DNA of 64,000 bases from a virus, in the IMG/VR virus record IMGVR_UViG_3300008110_000220, positions 1 through 64,000 of that record. One strand, written 5' to 3'. Below are positions 1-6,864 of this stretch, in pieces. The notes under the pieces are model-generated. The model did not search any database. It was not told the origin of the DNA and saw only the letters and a list, made by a program, of their open reading frames with translations. The stretch's first letter is position 1, and every line of letters starts with the position of its first letter. The translations under genes were made by a program, and so were the position numbers.

Positions 1-483
1 GCATTTTAAGAGGCGGACGAGCTCAAAGTCCAAACGAGCCTTATCAGTCTCCGCCTTCTGGCGATTAGTCCAAGTCTCTGCTGCTTCCTTACAGCGTGCT
101 TGTAGACCACCATCCAAAGGAATGGAGATGGTCCCAGAGATTCCAAAGTTCTTTGCCCAGTTGTCCTTCTGTCCAGTTCTTTCTAAAGGAGTGGTAGGAT
201 CATTATCAATATTCGCAAGTTCCTCAAATGGTCTTTGACCACTATTTGTAGTAGTAAGAAATGGTGTCAGGTTAAAGGTTGGTCCTTGACAACTTACGCC
301 ACCACCGTATGAGTTGGTAACGTATGGACCTTGTAAGACCTGAACCGCCTGGTTTGTTACACTTCCTGTTGAGGTTGCCTGTGGATTTGCAACCGCAGTG
401 ATTGGAGTATCCCCTTCCGCATATACAGGGGTCGCAAAGGCAGTGAGAACAAGGGCGGATGCTATTGTGTGAAGACACTTGTT
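1..483 (-). CDS. Exported hypothetical protein, C-terminus beyond window edge
   Basis: The minus-strand reading frame is open to the left edge, so the C-terminus lies outside the window. It opens with a signal-peptide-like stretch (NKCLHTIASALVLTAF, then ATPVYA and a likely cleavage before EGD). The visible mature part contains a Cys and a long polar region ending KARLDFELVRLLKC. No ATG, GTG or TTG precedes the signal peptide closely in this frame. The nearest in-frame ATG is at 663-661, deep inside the upstream gene. An ATA at 465-463 overlaps the TAG stop of the upstream gene, so the start given here is only the beginning of the signal-like segment. It is probably an exported or virion-surface protein with its two upstream neighbours. 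I do not recognise the family. Confidence 0.5.
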
Positions 484-824
484 GTATCTGTAACCGACAT
501 TATGGTTGTGCTGCGATTCACAGTTGTGTCTTTGATCATTCCTGGTCCCGAATAAGTTTCCGTGAACTGGAATGGAGCACCATTTTCCATAATGGTATAG
601 GGTGTTCCTACTTTTGGTGTTGCGGGAATATTGATGTTTGTCCCTGTAACTGTGTAACTCCATCCTGTCTGATAATCAATTTGGCGAATAGTTTCATTTA
701 CAGTTGTTGTGGACTCCGTGTGTGAAGTCATTGTGCCGCTGGTGAAGTTAGGCGTAACGGGCACTGCTAGAGCGGGGGATATAAATCCCGTCGCTACTAG
801 CAAGACGGGATTTATAAGTCTCAT
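462..824 (-). CDS. Exported hypothetical protein, paralogue of the next upstream gene
   Basis: A 120-residue protein with a clear signal peptide (MRLINPVLLVATGFISPALA). The mature part is Thr/Ser-rich and probably all-beta. Segments such as SYTVTGTNINIPATPK and GAPFQFTETYSGPG match SYAVTGSNIS and GQAFSFSESFTAG in the gene at 821-1315, so the two are paralogues. Its ATG overlaps the stop codon of that gene (ATGA), which implies translational coupling on one minus-strand transcript. Function unknown; a secreted or virion-associated adhesive protein is possible. Confidence 0.75.
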   Translation of the reverse strand: MRLINPVLLVATGFISPALAVPVTPNFTSGTMTSHTESTTTVNETIRQIDYQTGWSYTVTGTNINIPATPKVGTPYTIMENGAPFQFTETYSGPGMIKDTTVNRSTTIMSVTDTTSVFTQ

Positions 825-1315
825 TTAAATACGCTTAACTCAATGGATCTTTGACCGACTGCTTGAGTACCAGCACCACCAGCAGTAACCGTAGGAACAC
901 CAGTACCAGAAAGAGAACCAGCAAGGGAACCAGCAACACCACCAGAAGAAGTGGTAACGCTTCCGAAAGAAGGAAGAGAACCAACAACACCAGAGGTTAC
1001 TGTTGTACCACTTGGAATAGCATCACCAGCAGTAAAGGATTCAGAGAAACTGAATGCTTGACCAGCGGTGTTTACATCATAAGAACCCTGAATCTGGGTA
1101 GCAGCAGCAGTGGTGCTTGCTGGAGCGGTAAGACCACCGAAAGTTGTAGCGGAAATGTTGCTTCCAGTTACAGCATATGAAGAACCGATTCTGGTTGCGG
1201 CAGAAGCAGCACCATCAACAGTCAGTTGTACCGAATCAACAATCTTATGGGTGATTTCCCCTGCAAAGACTGGAGTTGTTAAGAATAACGAAAAGGCTAG
1301 AAATAGTCTTTTCAT
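821..1315 (-). CDS. Exported Ser/Thr/Gly-rich hypothetical protein
   Basis: A 164-residue protein with signal peptide MKRLFLAFSLFLTTPVFA and a low-complexity Ser/Thr/Gly/Ala mature chain. The ATG at 1315 is preferred over a GTG six codons upstream because it gives a standard positively charged signal peptide. It is paralogous to the 462-824 protein and first in a three-gene minus-strand set. A late-promoter-like CTAAATAC lies about 25 bases upstream on the same strand, so late expression is likely. Exact role unknown. Confidence 0.75.
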   Translation of the reverse strand: MKRLFLAFSLFLTTPVFAGEITHKIVDSVQLTVDGAASAATRIGSSYAVTGSNISATTFGGLTAPASTTAAATQIQGSYDVNTAGQAFSFSESFTAGDAIPSGTTVTSGVVGSLPSFGSVTTSSGGVAGSLAGSLSGTGVPTVTAGGAGTQAVGQRSIELSVFK

Positions 1316-1338
1316 TTGAGTTGCGATAAACACTAAAA

Positions 1339-1346
1339 GTATTTAG
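1339..1346 (-). promoter_or_regulatory. T4-type late promoter (CTAAATAC)
   Basis: On the minus strand this reads CTAAATAC, close to the T4 late consensus TATAAATA. The same octamer precedes other genes here (51161, 55741 minus). It would drive the three exported-protein genes to its left. Confidence 0.5.
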
Positions 1347-1371
1347 TGAAACTGCCTTTAAAATCAAATTC

Positions 1372-1400
1372 TTGACAAAAGATAAATAATCACTTATTAT
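1372..1400 (+). promoter_or_regulatory. Sigma70-type promoter with embedded late motif
   Basis: TTGACA (1372-1377), a 17-nt spacer and TATTAT (1395-1400). The spacer also carries GATAAATA (1381-1388), a late-type motif. The predicted start site is right at the hairpin described next. Confidence 0.65.
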
Positions 1401-1406
1401 GTGTAG

Positions 1407-1430
1407 ACCCAACTTCTGGTTGGGTTTTTT
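1407..1430 (+). terminator. Intrinsic terminator directly at the promoter's start site
   Basis: ACCCAAC and GTTGGGT form a perfect 7-bp stem with a 5-nt loop, followed by six T. It begins about 7 nt after the -10 box of the 1372 promoter, so transcripts would terminate almost at once unless there is read-through. It may attenuate the endolysin gene downstream. Confidence 0.75.
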
Positions 1431-1531
1431 ATTATGAGTCATTGAAGTGACATTAGAGCCGAGGAAGGTGCCCCCAGAGATGGTTGTGGTATACCCCCCT
1501 TCTATTCGGATGTAGAGTTCAATTAAATTTA

Positions 1532-2170
1532 GTGCAAAACTTCTTTACTGTAGCCCTGCCCCTTCTGGCAACGGTTACAACCAATGCGGCAACACTGCCA
1601 TTCGTAAACTACAAGATGCAGGGTCCTCCCCCATTTATTACTGATGTATTGAATCTTGTAGATGAGAAGACAGCGACCAAAGAGGTTGCTCCCGAAAAGC
1701 CAAAAGAGATAAGGCTAATTTGTAAAGGGTGTAATGAAAATGAGAATGCTACCCTGGCATACTTCCAGGAGCGTGGTATTACAGACAGAAACGCCCTTGC
1801 TACTATCATGGGCAATATTAGACAGGAATCAACATTCGTGCCTAATATCTGCGAAGGTGGTAGCAGAACCAGTTGGAGTAACTGCGGACGCGGTTACGGA
1901 CTGATTCAATGGACATCTGCCAACCGTTATTATGGATTGGGTGCTTTTGCTAATAAGTATGGTGGGAAACCATCAGACTTACACACGCAACTTCGTTATC
2001 TAACGACTGAGGTTCAATGGCAACGAATTGAGGACAGGATGAAAACTCCTGGTAAGTCTATCAATCGTTACATGGACTATGCGTATAGTTGGATTGGTTG
2101 GGGGCATCATGGTGCTCGCACACATTATGCACATGATTATGCTAACCGACTGATCACGGTAGAGGTTTAA
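1532..2170 (+). CDS. Endolysin, phage tail-lysozyme type
   Basis: A 212-residue exported peptidoglycan hydrolase. The GTG at 1532 is chosen because it starts a signal-like peptide (QNFFTVALPLLATVTTNAA); a TTG 16 codons upstream adds residues that do not look like one. The C-terminal domain, from about residue 75, has the phage tail-lysozyme pattern: a GNIRQES motif carrying the likely catalytic Glu, then GYGLIQWTSANR and a C-terminal WIGWGHHGARTHYAHDYA. It sits at the head of a cell-wall module with the RlpA-like gene, behind a promoter followed by a terminator-like hairpin. It probably cleaves host peptidoglycan at lysis. The family assignment is from motif memory. Confidence 0.7.
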   Translation: MQNFFTVALPLLATVTTNAATLPFVNYKMQGPPPFITDVLNLVDEKTATKEVAPEKPKEIRLICKGCNENENATLAYFQERGITDRNALATIMGNIRQESTFVPNICEGGSRTSWSNCGRGYGLIQWTSANRYYGLGAFANKYGGKPSDLHTQLRYLTTEVQWQRIEDRMKTPGKSINRYMDYAYSWIGWGHHGARTHYAHDYANRLITVEV

Positions 2171-2239
2171 AAAAACTGAATATATAGGGGGAGGGATTTA
2201 CTTCCCCTTTACTTTTTATTCTATAGATTGGGAACAGAA

Positions 2240-2428
2240 ATGACCGAACAACAACAACATCTAGCAAATCTTTTAGAGCAAAGAAATAATCTAGACCAAC
2301 AAATGACTACAAATCGGGAACTGCTTTGGAAAATTCAGGGAGCAATTGAGTATTTGGCTCAAATCGGCGTAACCCTTCCAGAACCAGAAGTGACTGAAGA
2401 AGTGACTGAAGAAGTGACTGAAGAGTGA
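2240..2428 (+). CDS. Small coiled-coil protein with EVTEE repeats
   Basis: A 62-residue protein starting at the ATG of MTEQQQHLANLLEQ. The first 45 residues look like a coiled coil of the kind common in T4-like cyanophages. The C-terminus is an acidic triple repeat (VTEEVTEEVTEE) encoded by near-identical 12-nt units, which could slip in number. Function unknown. Confidence 0.6.
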   Translation: MTEQQQHLANLLEQRNNLDQQMTTNRELLWKIQGAIEYLAQIGVTLPEPEVTEEVTEEVTEE

Positions 2429-2459
2429 TATATAAGGGGAGTGCTGCTTACTCTCCCTT

Positions 2460-2852
2460 ATGATTAACTTTCAGTTTGGAAATAAAAAACCAGATAAACG
2501 AGAGATAATAAAAGTAAGTATTATCGTATCACTTCTTATCGCAGCACTCTCAACATTTACTGGGATAAGTGAAACCAAACTCTGGGATATGTTGGATGAG
2601 TTACAGAGAAAATATCTTCCACTTGGTATTCTCAATGAACTTATCATCAGAGACCCTGAGAAGACCGAGAGGCGGGTCACCATGGACGTTGACGTCGCCA
2701 TTGAGAAGTACTTGACGGAAAACCCAGAAGACCCTATAATACCTAGACCGAAGTTGGTTGAGAGACCACCTGACGGTAGTGAGGCGCAGAAACTGCTTGG
2801 TGGTGAGATGCGCCTTTGTGCTCCTTGGACTGAAAATTGCCTTAATGATTGA
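2460..2852 (+). CDS. Single-pass membrane protein in the lysis module
   Basis: A 130-residue protein with a basic N-terminus and one membrane segment near residues 18-38 (VSIIVSLLIAALSTFTGI), then a charged, proline-containing region ending in LCAPWTENC. Its last 8 bases overlap the start of the RlpA-like gene. The position between endolysin and RlpA allows a spanin-like or holin-accessory role, but no family motif proves this. Confidence 0.65.
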   Translation: MINFQFGNKKPDKREIIKVSIIVSLLIAALSTFTGISETKLWDMLDELQRKYLPLGILNELIIRDPEKTERRVTMDVDVAIEKYLTENPEDPIIPRPKLVERPPDGSEAQKLLGGEMRLCAPWTENCLND

Positions 2853-3159
2853 AACTGTAATTGCTGGTCTTACCTGTGGTATTGCTACTTTCTATGGTTT
2901 AGGAGATGGATTTCATGGTCAAACTACTGCAAACGGCGAAAGGTTTGATGCTTATCGTTGGACTGCAGCTCATCCTTATCTACCTATGGGTACAAAAATT
3001 CGGGTGACGAATCAAGACAATCTCAAACAAGTGATTGTAAGAGTGAATGATCGTGGTCCTTACTCCCACGCAGATTTAGACCTTTCTTATTCTGCTTTTG
3101 CTCACATCGAATCTACAAGAAAAGGAAACGCTACTGTATGCTGGAGGGTTGTAGGATGA
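2845..3159 (+). CDS. RlpA-like double-psi beta-barrel protein
   Basis: A 104-residue protein starting at the ATG overlapping the upstream stop. It carries the RlpA pattern: ATFYGLGDGFHGQTTANGE near residue 12, TAAHPYLPMGTKIRVTN, VIVRVNDRGPY and DLDLSYSAF. RlpA domains bind peptidoglycan and some are lytic transglycosylases acting on denuded glycan. The N-terminal IAGLTCGIATFYG offers only a weak export signal. It overlaps its neighbours on both sides, implying coupled translation in the cell-wall operon. A second wall-active enzyme besides the endolysin is the best reading. Confidence 0.8.
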   Translation: MIETVIAGLTCGIATFYGLGDGFHGQTTANGERFDAYRWTAAHPYLPMGTKIRVTNQDNLKQVIVRVNDRGPYSHADLDLSYSAFAHIESTRKGNATVCWRVVG

Positions 3160-3527
3160 AAAAACTCATTGCTCTTGCTCTGATTCTTTCTGGTGCTCCT
3201 GCACTTGCAACACCAGAGCAAACTTATCGCCCATTTCGTTATGAAACTCCTTGTTTGTTGGAGCAAGGTATTCAAACCTATCCTGATACTTGTGTAGTAG
3301 TTGAAACCCGTGAAAAGGGTGGAGCACTTCGCACTCGTAACATCTTCTCTAATAAGCACTCTCTCACTATCAAGGGTCGCTTTGATAAGGAGCAGGGATA
3401 TATGACTTGGGATAGTCACAATAAGTTTGAATACAAGTGGGACTACAAGGTTGGTGGTCATAATGACTTGGGTGCTTGGACTTATGTAATGCCTGGTTTC
3501 CTTGTTCAAAATGTTTCTTGGGACTGA
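3156..3527 (+). CDS. Exported hypothetical protein
   Basis: A 123-residue protein starting at the ATG that overlaps the RlpA stop codon (ATGA). It has a signal peptide (MKKLIALALILSGAPALA) and a mature part with two Cys (PCLLEQ, DTCVVV) that could form a disulphide. It is the last gene before the tRNA promoter. I do not recognise the family; its context suggests an envelope or lysis role. Confidence 0.65.
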   Translation: MKKLIALALILSGAPALATPEQTYRPFRYETPCLLEQGIQTYPDTCVVVETREKGGALRTRNIFSNKHSLTIKGRFDKEQGYMTWDSHNKFEYKWDYKVGGHNDLGAWTYVMPGFLVQNVSWD

Positions 3528-3529
3528 TC

Positions 3530-3558
3530 TTGACAAACAAAACTGAGTAGTGTATACT
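3530..3558 (+). promoter_or_regulatory. Consensus sigma70 promoter for the tRNA cluster
   Basis: TTGACA (3530-3535), 17 nt, TATACT (3553-3558). It starts at the stop codon of the previous gene and would begin transcription just ahead of the Arg tRNA. Confidence 0.75.
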
Positions 3559-3566
3559 ACTCTTAT

Positions 3567-3639
3567 GGGCACGTAGCATAATGGATAATGCATCAACCTT
3601 CTAAGTTGCCGATTGCTGGTTCGAGTCCAGCCGTGCCTG
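3567..3639 (+). tRNA. tRNA-Arg(TCT)
   Basis: A 73-nt cloverleaf: acceptor GGGCACG with CGTGCCT, anticodon loop CTTCTAA, T arm GCTGG-TTCGAGT-CCAGC, discriminator G. The first pair of the anticodon stem is a mismatch. It decodes AGA, common in this AT-rich genome. CCA is not encoded. Confidence 0.9.
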
Positions 3640-3655
3640 TTGTCCTTTCTTCATT

Positions 3656-3823
3656 ATGGACCCAATAAAAATTCTAATATTAATTGGAGAACTTGAGGGG
3701 TGTTATGCCCATACCAAGAAATTGGGTTTTGAAGAGGACAATAAAATCCTTGCTGAGATGAAGCAGAGGTATTATAAACTCTACTTCAAACTTTGTAAGG
3801 AACAGGGTGTTAAACCCCTGTAA
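3656..3823 (+). CDS. Small hypothetical protein between tRNA genes
   Basis: A 55-residue ORF (MDPIKILILIGELEGCYAH...KEQGVKPL) whose TAA stop ends immediately before tRNA-Asn. The sequence looks helical, with a Leu/Ile-rich start and many Lys. It exactly fills the gap between two tRNAs. Family unknown. Confidence 0.55.
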   Translation: MDPIKILILIGELEGCYAHTKKLGFEEDNKILAEMKQRYYKLYFKLCKEQGVKPL

Positions 3824-3897
3824 TCCTGCTTAGCACAGTTGGTAGTTGCGCTGGACTGTTAATCCGGATGTCGCTGGTTCGAGCCCAGCAGCAGGAG
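3824..3897 (+). tRNA. tRNA-Asn(GTT)
   Basis: Acceptor TCCTGCT with AGCAGGA, anticodon loop CTGTTAA, T arm GCTGG-TTCGAGC-CCAGC, discriminator G. 74 nt. It lies in the tRNA operon 3 nt before the next tRNA. Confidence 0.9.
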
Positions 3898-3900
3898 CCT

Positions 3901-3973
3901 GCCCTTGTAGCATAACGGTTACTGCATCCGCCTTGTAAGCGGAAGATTCTCGGTTCGATTCCGAGCGGGGGCT
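3901..3973 (+). tRNA. tRNA-Thr(TGT)
   Basis: Acceptor GCCCTTG with CGGGGGC (two G-T pairs), anticodon loop CTTGTAA, T arm CTCGG-TTCGATT-CCGAG. 73 nt. It reads ACA, a frequent Thr codon in the fibre genes of this window. Confidence 0.9.
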
Positions 3974-4001
3974 TGACGGAAATAAAACTCCGTCTTATAA
4001 T
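3973..4001 (+). promoter_or_regulatory. Sigma70 promoter between tRNA genes
   Basis: TTGACG (3973-3978), 17 nt, TATAAT (3996-4001), starting at the last base of tRNA-Thr. A hairpin GGGAGA-GCAA-TCTCCC (4025-4040) lies between it and tRNA-Gly. Confidence 0.7.
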
Positions 4002-4047
4002 CCCTTCCGTGTGGGCAAGTGTTTGGGAGAGCAATCTCCCACCGCCT

Positions 4048-4119
4048 GCGGAGTTAATTCAGTGGTAGAATGGCTGCCTTCCAAGCAGTTCGTCGTCGGT
4101 TCGAATCCGATACTCCGCT
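4048..4119 (+). tRNA. tRNA-Gly(TCC)
   Basis: Acceptor GCGGAGT with ACTCCGC, anticodon loop CTTCCAA, T arm GTCGG-TTCGAAT-CCGAT. 72 nt. It decodes GGA, frequent in the collagen-like fibres. Confidence 0.9.
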
Positions 4120-4146
4120 TTTTAAAAGATTCGGTTAACCACCCCC

Positions 4147-4180
4147 TTGACAAAAAGGTTAAGCGAATGTTAAAATAAAT
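4147..4180 (+). promoter_or_regulatory. Combined sigma70-type and late promoter
   Basis: TTGACA (4147-4152), 18 nt, TAAAAT (4171-4176), continuing into AATAAATA. Both early-type and late-type elements overlap ahead of the exported barrel-like gene. Confidence 0.6.
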
Positions 4181-4288
4181 ATGTTCAAGTGATAAAACCT
4201 CAAATACTCGTTGAGTCACTGAAACGGAGAAAGTCGATTCTCCTTACATCCGCAGGTATAATTCTGCGAGAAACTTAGAGGTACTATT

Positions 4289-4648
4289 ATGTTTAAATCC
4301 GCAATCGCAGCTGTTGCTGCTGCTCCTTTCCTTGCTTCGGCTGCGTTCGCTGGCCCTTATGTTAATGTAGAATCTAACGCTGGTGTCGTTGGTTCTGACT
4401 ACATCGGTACTCTGACCGAAGCACATCTTGGTTATGAAGGTGCTCTGTCTCCTACCGTTAACGGTTATGTTCAGGTTGGTCCTGCACTGTCCACTCCTGA
4501 AGGTGGTGACGCAACCGTTAAGGTTTCTGGTAAGGCAGGTGCTTCTGTTGCCGCTACCGACAACCTGAGCGTCTATGGTGAGTACTGGTTCCTGACTGGT
4601 GATGACCTGACCAGCAACATCAAGGCTGGTGTGAAGTACACCTTCTGA
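4289..4648 (+). CDS. Exported small beta-barrel-like protein
   Basis: A 119-residue protein with signal peptide MFKSAIAAVAAAPFLASAAFA and mature part GPYVNVES... ending in an aromatic GVKYTF. Alternating polar/hydrophobic strands and a terminal Phe resemble small outer-membrane beta-barrels. It is paralogous to the next gene (both begin AGPYV and end Y-[TS]-F). It could insert in the host outer membrane or be a surface protein. An upstream promoter and a downstream terminator make it a single-gene unit. Confidence 0.75.
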   Translation: MFKSAIAAVAAAPFLASAAFAGPYVNVESNAGVVGSDYIGTLTEAHLGYEGALSPTVNGYVQVGPALSTPEGGDATVKVSGKAGASVAATDNLSVYGEYWFLTGDDLTSNIKAGVKYTF

Positions 4649-4712
4649 AATAGAAGGTTTGTGGAACCTAACTGTCCACATTGATTGTTAACTAAACCTT
4701 AACGACAAACTT

Positions 4713-4746
4713 AAAGACCCCTGTTAGAATATAGGGGTCTTTTTTA
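4713..4746 (+). terminator. Intrinsic terminator
   Basis: Inverted repeat AAAGACCCCT / AGGGGTCTTT with a 10-nt loop and a T-tract. Confidence 0.8.
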
Positions 4747-4781
4747 TTGAAGACATTTAATGTTTATAAAAGGAGATTTTT

Positions 4782-5165
4782 ATGAAAGCAATCGCTCTTG
4801 CCGCAATGGCACTTCCGATGATTGCGGCACCTGCCCTTGCTGGTCCATATGTAGAAAGTAAGACCACCTCTGGTATCTCTGTTACCAGTGATAAGAGCAC
4901 CTACAAAGGTTCTCAAACCGAACTTCGTGTTGGTTATGATGAAAAGGTTGGTAAGTCTGGTCTGAAAGTCTATGGCGAAATCGGTCCTGGTTATGAGTTC
5001 AACACTGGTAAAACTAAGAGTGAAGGTGTTGCCGTTGGTGAAGTAGGTTTCTCTTATCCTCTTGCTAAGAAAGTTTCCCTCAAAGGGAAAGTTGCTGGTG
5101 AGTATGGTATGAGTTCTGAGGTCCTTGATCTTGGTGGTGAAGTTAAAGTTCGTTATAGCTTCTGA
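4782..5165 (+). CDS. Exported small beta-barrel-like protein (paralogue)
   Basis: A 127-residue protein with signal peptide MKAIALAAMALPMIAAPALA, then GPYVESKTTSG, and repeated amphipathic strands (TELRVGYDEK, LKVYGEIGPGYEF, VKVRYSF) ending in Phe. Ribosome-binding AGGAG precedes the ATG. It is a tandem paralogue of 4289-4648. The two may be alternative surface proteins or a pair of outer-membrane inserts. The fold is inferred from strand pattern only. Confidence 0.75.
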   Translation: MKAIALAAMALPMIAAPALAGPYVESKTTSGISVTSDKSTYKGSQTELRVGYDEKVGKSGLKVYGEIGPGYEFNTGKTKSEGVAVGEVGFSYPLAKKVSLKGKVAGEYGMSSEVLDLGGEVKVRYSF

Positions 5166-5181
5166 TTTATGCTATAATACT

Positions 5182-5203
5182 GGGGTCTTCGGACCCCTTT
5201 TTT
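5182..5203 (+). terminator. Intrinsic terminator with UUCG tetraloop
   Basis: GGGGTC-TTCG-GACCCC followed by six T. A TATAAT-like box (5172-5177) sits just before it. Confidence 0.85.
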
Positions 5204-5359
5204 ATGATTAAACTTTTAAAGATCCTTAGAGCAATTGGAAATGAAATGTGGGCAGTGCCTACAGTTCTTTTAGTCACTTTTGTGTTGATACAAGGAATTC
5301 ATACAGCAGAACATAAAAAACTTGATGGGCAAGTGGGAGATACTTGCCTGAATAGATAG
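5204..5359 (+). CDS. Small membrane protein
   Basis: A 51-residue ORF starting at the end of the terminator T-tract. One membrane segment (WAVPTVLLVTFVLIQGI, residues 15-31), a basic N-terminus and a polar tail. It starts immediately after the terminator, so it needs read-through or a local promoter. Function unknown. Confidence 0.5.
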   Translation: MIKLLKILRAIGNEMWAVPTVLLVTFVLIQGIHTAEHKKLDGQVGDTCLNR

Positions 5360-5378
5360 TAGTATACTGAGAAGTCTT

Positions 5379-5582
5379 ATGTCTCTTATTTCACAACGGG
5401 ATAGGCAACTTACTATCACCGCCATCAATCATTATATTGATTATCTTTCTAGTGAGATTGAGTTTTATGAAAGAGAGGGTATGTTGGAAGATACTGACTA
5501 CCAAGATCATAAGTTAGAACTATCAGAAACTTATGCTCTTTTAAACTGGATCAAACTAGAATATCAGAAGAATGAAAATTAA
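5379..5582 (+). CDS. Hypothetical protein
   Basis: A 67-residue, probably all-helical acidic protein (MSLISQRDRQLTITAINHYI...). Its last bases overlap the start of the next ORF. It is typical of small cyanophage early genes; no known motif seen. Confidence 0.6.
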   Translation: MSLISQRDRQLTITAINHYIDYLSSEIEFYEREGMLEDTDYQDHKLELSETYALLNWIKLEYQKNEN

Positions 5583-5733
5583 TCTGTGGTATTGTGCTGA
5601 TATGAATCAATGGCGTTGGACTCTTGTTGATGACCGACGCCCTATCTGCAGACAAGAATCTGGGCAGAGGGAAGATTTGAGACTGGCTATGGAAGATGTT
5701 GCCAAAACTGTAGAGTATATGCTACAATGTTGA
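5572..5733 (+). CDS. Small hypothetical protein
   Basis: A 53-residue ORF overlapping the upstream gene by 11 bases (MKINLWYCADMNQWRWTLVD...). Rich in Trp and Cys near the start, helical acidic C-terminus. Conserved-looking coding pattern, no recognised domain. Confidence 0.5.
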   Translation: MKINLWYCADMNQWRWTLVDDRRPICRQESGQREDLRLAMEDVAKTVEYMLQC

Positions 5734-5828
5734 TACACTCAGGTGTAATAGACCTGCCCGATGACCCAGCAAGTGAAGGGACCTGATTTACACTCAGACA
5801 TTGACGGGAGCGTTACCTGTATCGGGCA
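5734..5828 (+). ncRNA. Candidate structured RNA with pseudoknot-like pairing
   Basis: Non-coding stretch. TGCCCGAT (5755-5762) pairs perfectly with ATCGGGCA (5821-5828). GTGTAA (5743-5748) can pair inside that loop with TTACAC (5788-5793), or its GTGTA with the preceding TACAC (5734-5738) in a TCAG tetraloop hairpin. The repeat TACACTCAG occurs on both sides, so two mutually exclusive pairings exist, as in a switch. Not matched to a known riboswitch; a coding role is not seen. Confidence 0.4.
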
Positions 5829-5872
5829 TTATTAGAGTTTACTGACAACTTAATAGAAACGGAGACTTATGT

Positions 5873-5880
5873 TATAAATA
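5873..5880 (+). promoter_or_regulatory. T4-type late promoter (TATAAATA)
   Basis: An exact match to the T4 late consensus, 23 bases before the HNH endonuclease gene. The same octamer precedes the two other free-standing endonuclease genes at 21207 and 48621. Confidence 0.6.
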
Positions 5881-5902
5881 ATAATAGGTCTTTGTTTCTA
5901 TT

Positions 5903-6439
5903 ATGAATAGTTGTCTAAACTGCGGATGCGAGCACGATAAACCTAAGTTCTGCTCCCGATCCTGTGCCGCCATTTATAATAACAAAAATACGCCCAAGCG
6001 TAAGAGAACCGCCTGGAAGACTGCCACTTGCCAACACTGTGGTGTGGAGTTTGACTACCAGACCAAGAAGAGCACTGGTAAGTTTTGCTCCAATGAGTGT
6101 AGTGCCGCTGGTAGGAAGAAACTAAAAGTAGAGAACTGGTTGGCGGGCAACGCATTATCAACTGATAGGGGGGATACGCCAGGATACATAAGAAACTATC
6201 TACTGGAAGCGAGCGGGGGTAAGTGTTCTCTTTGTGGTTGGTCTGGCACAAACATCCATACAGGACGAATCTGCCTTGAGGTGGACCACATAGACGACGA
6301 CCCTTTTAACCATTCTCCTGAAAACCTACAAGTGGTCTGTCCTAATTGTCACGCACAAAAAACTTTACCGCCCCAGAAGAGTAAAGGTGGGCGTTATAGT
6401 AAGGACAAGCAACATCCGAAGTTTCATATAAATAACTGA
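5903..6439 (+). CDS. HNH endonuclease with N-terminal zinc fingers
   Basis: A 178-residue protein. The N-terminus carries two CxxC/FCSxxC zinc-finger-like units (CLNCGCEH...FCSRSC and CQHCGVEF...FCSNEC). The C-terminal HNH part has CSLCGW, LEVDHIDDDPFNHSPENL and CPNCHAQK. These are the metal ligands and the His of a DNA nicking or cutting site. It is likely a free-standing homing endonuclease, inserted between unrelated small genes and led by TATAAATA. The target site cannot be deduced. Confidence 0.85.
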   Translation: MNSCLNCGCEHDKPKFCSRSCAAIYNNKNTPKRKRTAWKTATCQHCGVEFDYQTKKSTGKFCSNECSAAGRKKLKVENWLAGNALSTDRGDTPGYIRNYLLEASGGKCSLCGWSGTNIHTGRICLEVDHIDDDPFNHSPENLQVVCPNCHAQKTLPPQKSKGGRYSKDKQHPKFHINN

Positions 6440-6462
6440 AAACTGAATACAGTTAACTTATA

Positions 6463-6720
6463 ATGGATAACATTAAGATAAGATGCCGCTCCTGTGGTAA
6501 GGAGTTAGAGGGGCATCAGAATAAAACGGTGACTTGTGGTTGCCCTAATATGGCGACTATTCGTGGTGATAAGATTTCAGCACTTGACTTATCTAATGTT
6601 ATTATGCTAAACTCTTATCAACCCAAAAATAAAAAGGGTGTTCTTACACAAGAAGATATCCTGTGGCAAGAACAAAGAAAGCAACGCAAGGTTCGTAAAC
6701 TGGACTTTGAAGTTCGCTGA
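6463..6720 (+). CDS. Zinc-ribbon hypothetical protein
   Basis: An 85-residue protein with a zinc ribbon at the start (CRSCGKELEGH...VTCGC) and a basic C-terminus (EQRKQRKVRKLDFEVR). Short metal-binding domains of this kind occur in phage regulators. It ends just before tRNA-Ser. No specific function known. Confidence 0.6.
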   Translation: MDNIKIRCRSCGKELEGHQNKTVTCGCPNMATIRGDKISALDLSNVIMLNSYQPKNKKGVLTQEDILWQEQRKQRKVRKLDFEVR

Positions 6721-6726
6721 AAATTT

Positions 6727-6811
6727 GGAGAGATGGCCGAGTGGTTTAAGGCAGCAGTCTTGAAAACTGCCGAAGTGAAAGCTTCCGTTGGTTCGAATCC
6801 TACTCTCTCCG
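6727..6811 (+). tRNA. tRNA-Ser(TGA)
   Basis: An 85-nt class II tRNA: acceptor GGAGAGA with TCTCTCC, anticodon stem GCAGT-CTTGAAA-ACTGC, long variable arm, T arm TTCGAATCC, discriminator G. Confidence 0.9.
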
Positions 6812-6864
6812 TTTTATTTAAGATTTAATAATTTCTTCAACACTTTTTTGAAATCAACACAAAG

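Noticed and set aside
3102-3596. 164-residue minus-strand ORF opposite the exported-protein gene
   Set aside because: Antisense to two plausible plus-strand genes and the tRNA promoter; no start signal.
3567-4119. tRNA genes as integration sites
   Set aside because: No integrase, no repeated tRNA 3' end and no lysogeny genes. The tRNA cluster is of the usual lytic T4-like type.
3810-4219. Two minus-strand ORFs over the tRNA cluster
   Set aside because: They are antisense to tRNA genes with complete cloverleaves; translated phrases such as GIEPRIF and GFEPTT are a known artefact of antisense tRNA T arms.
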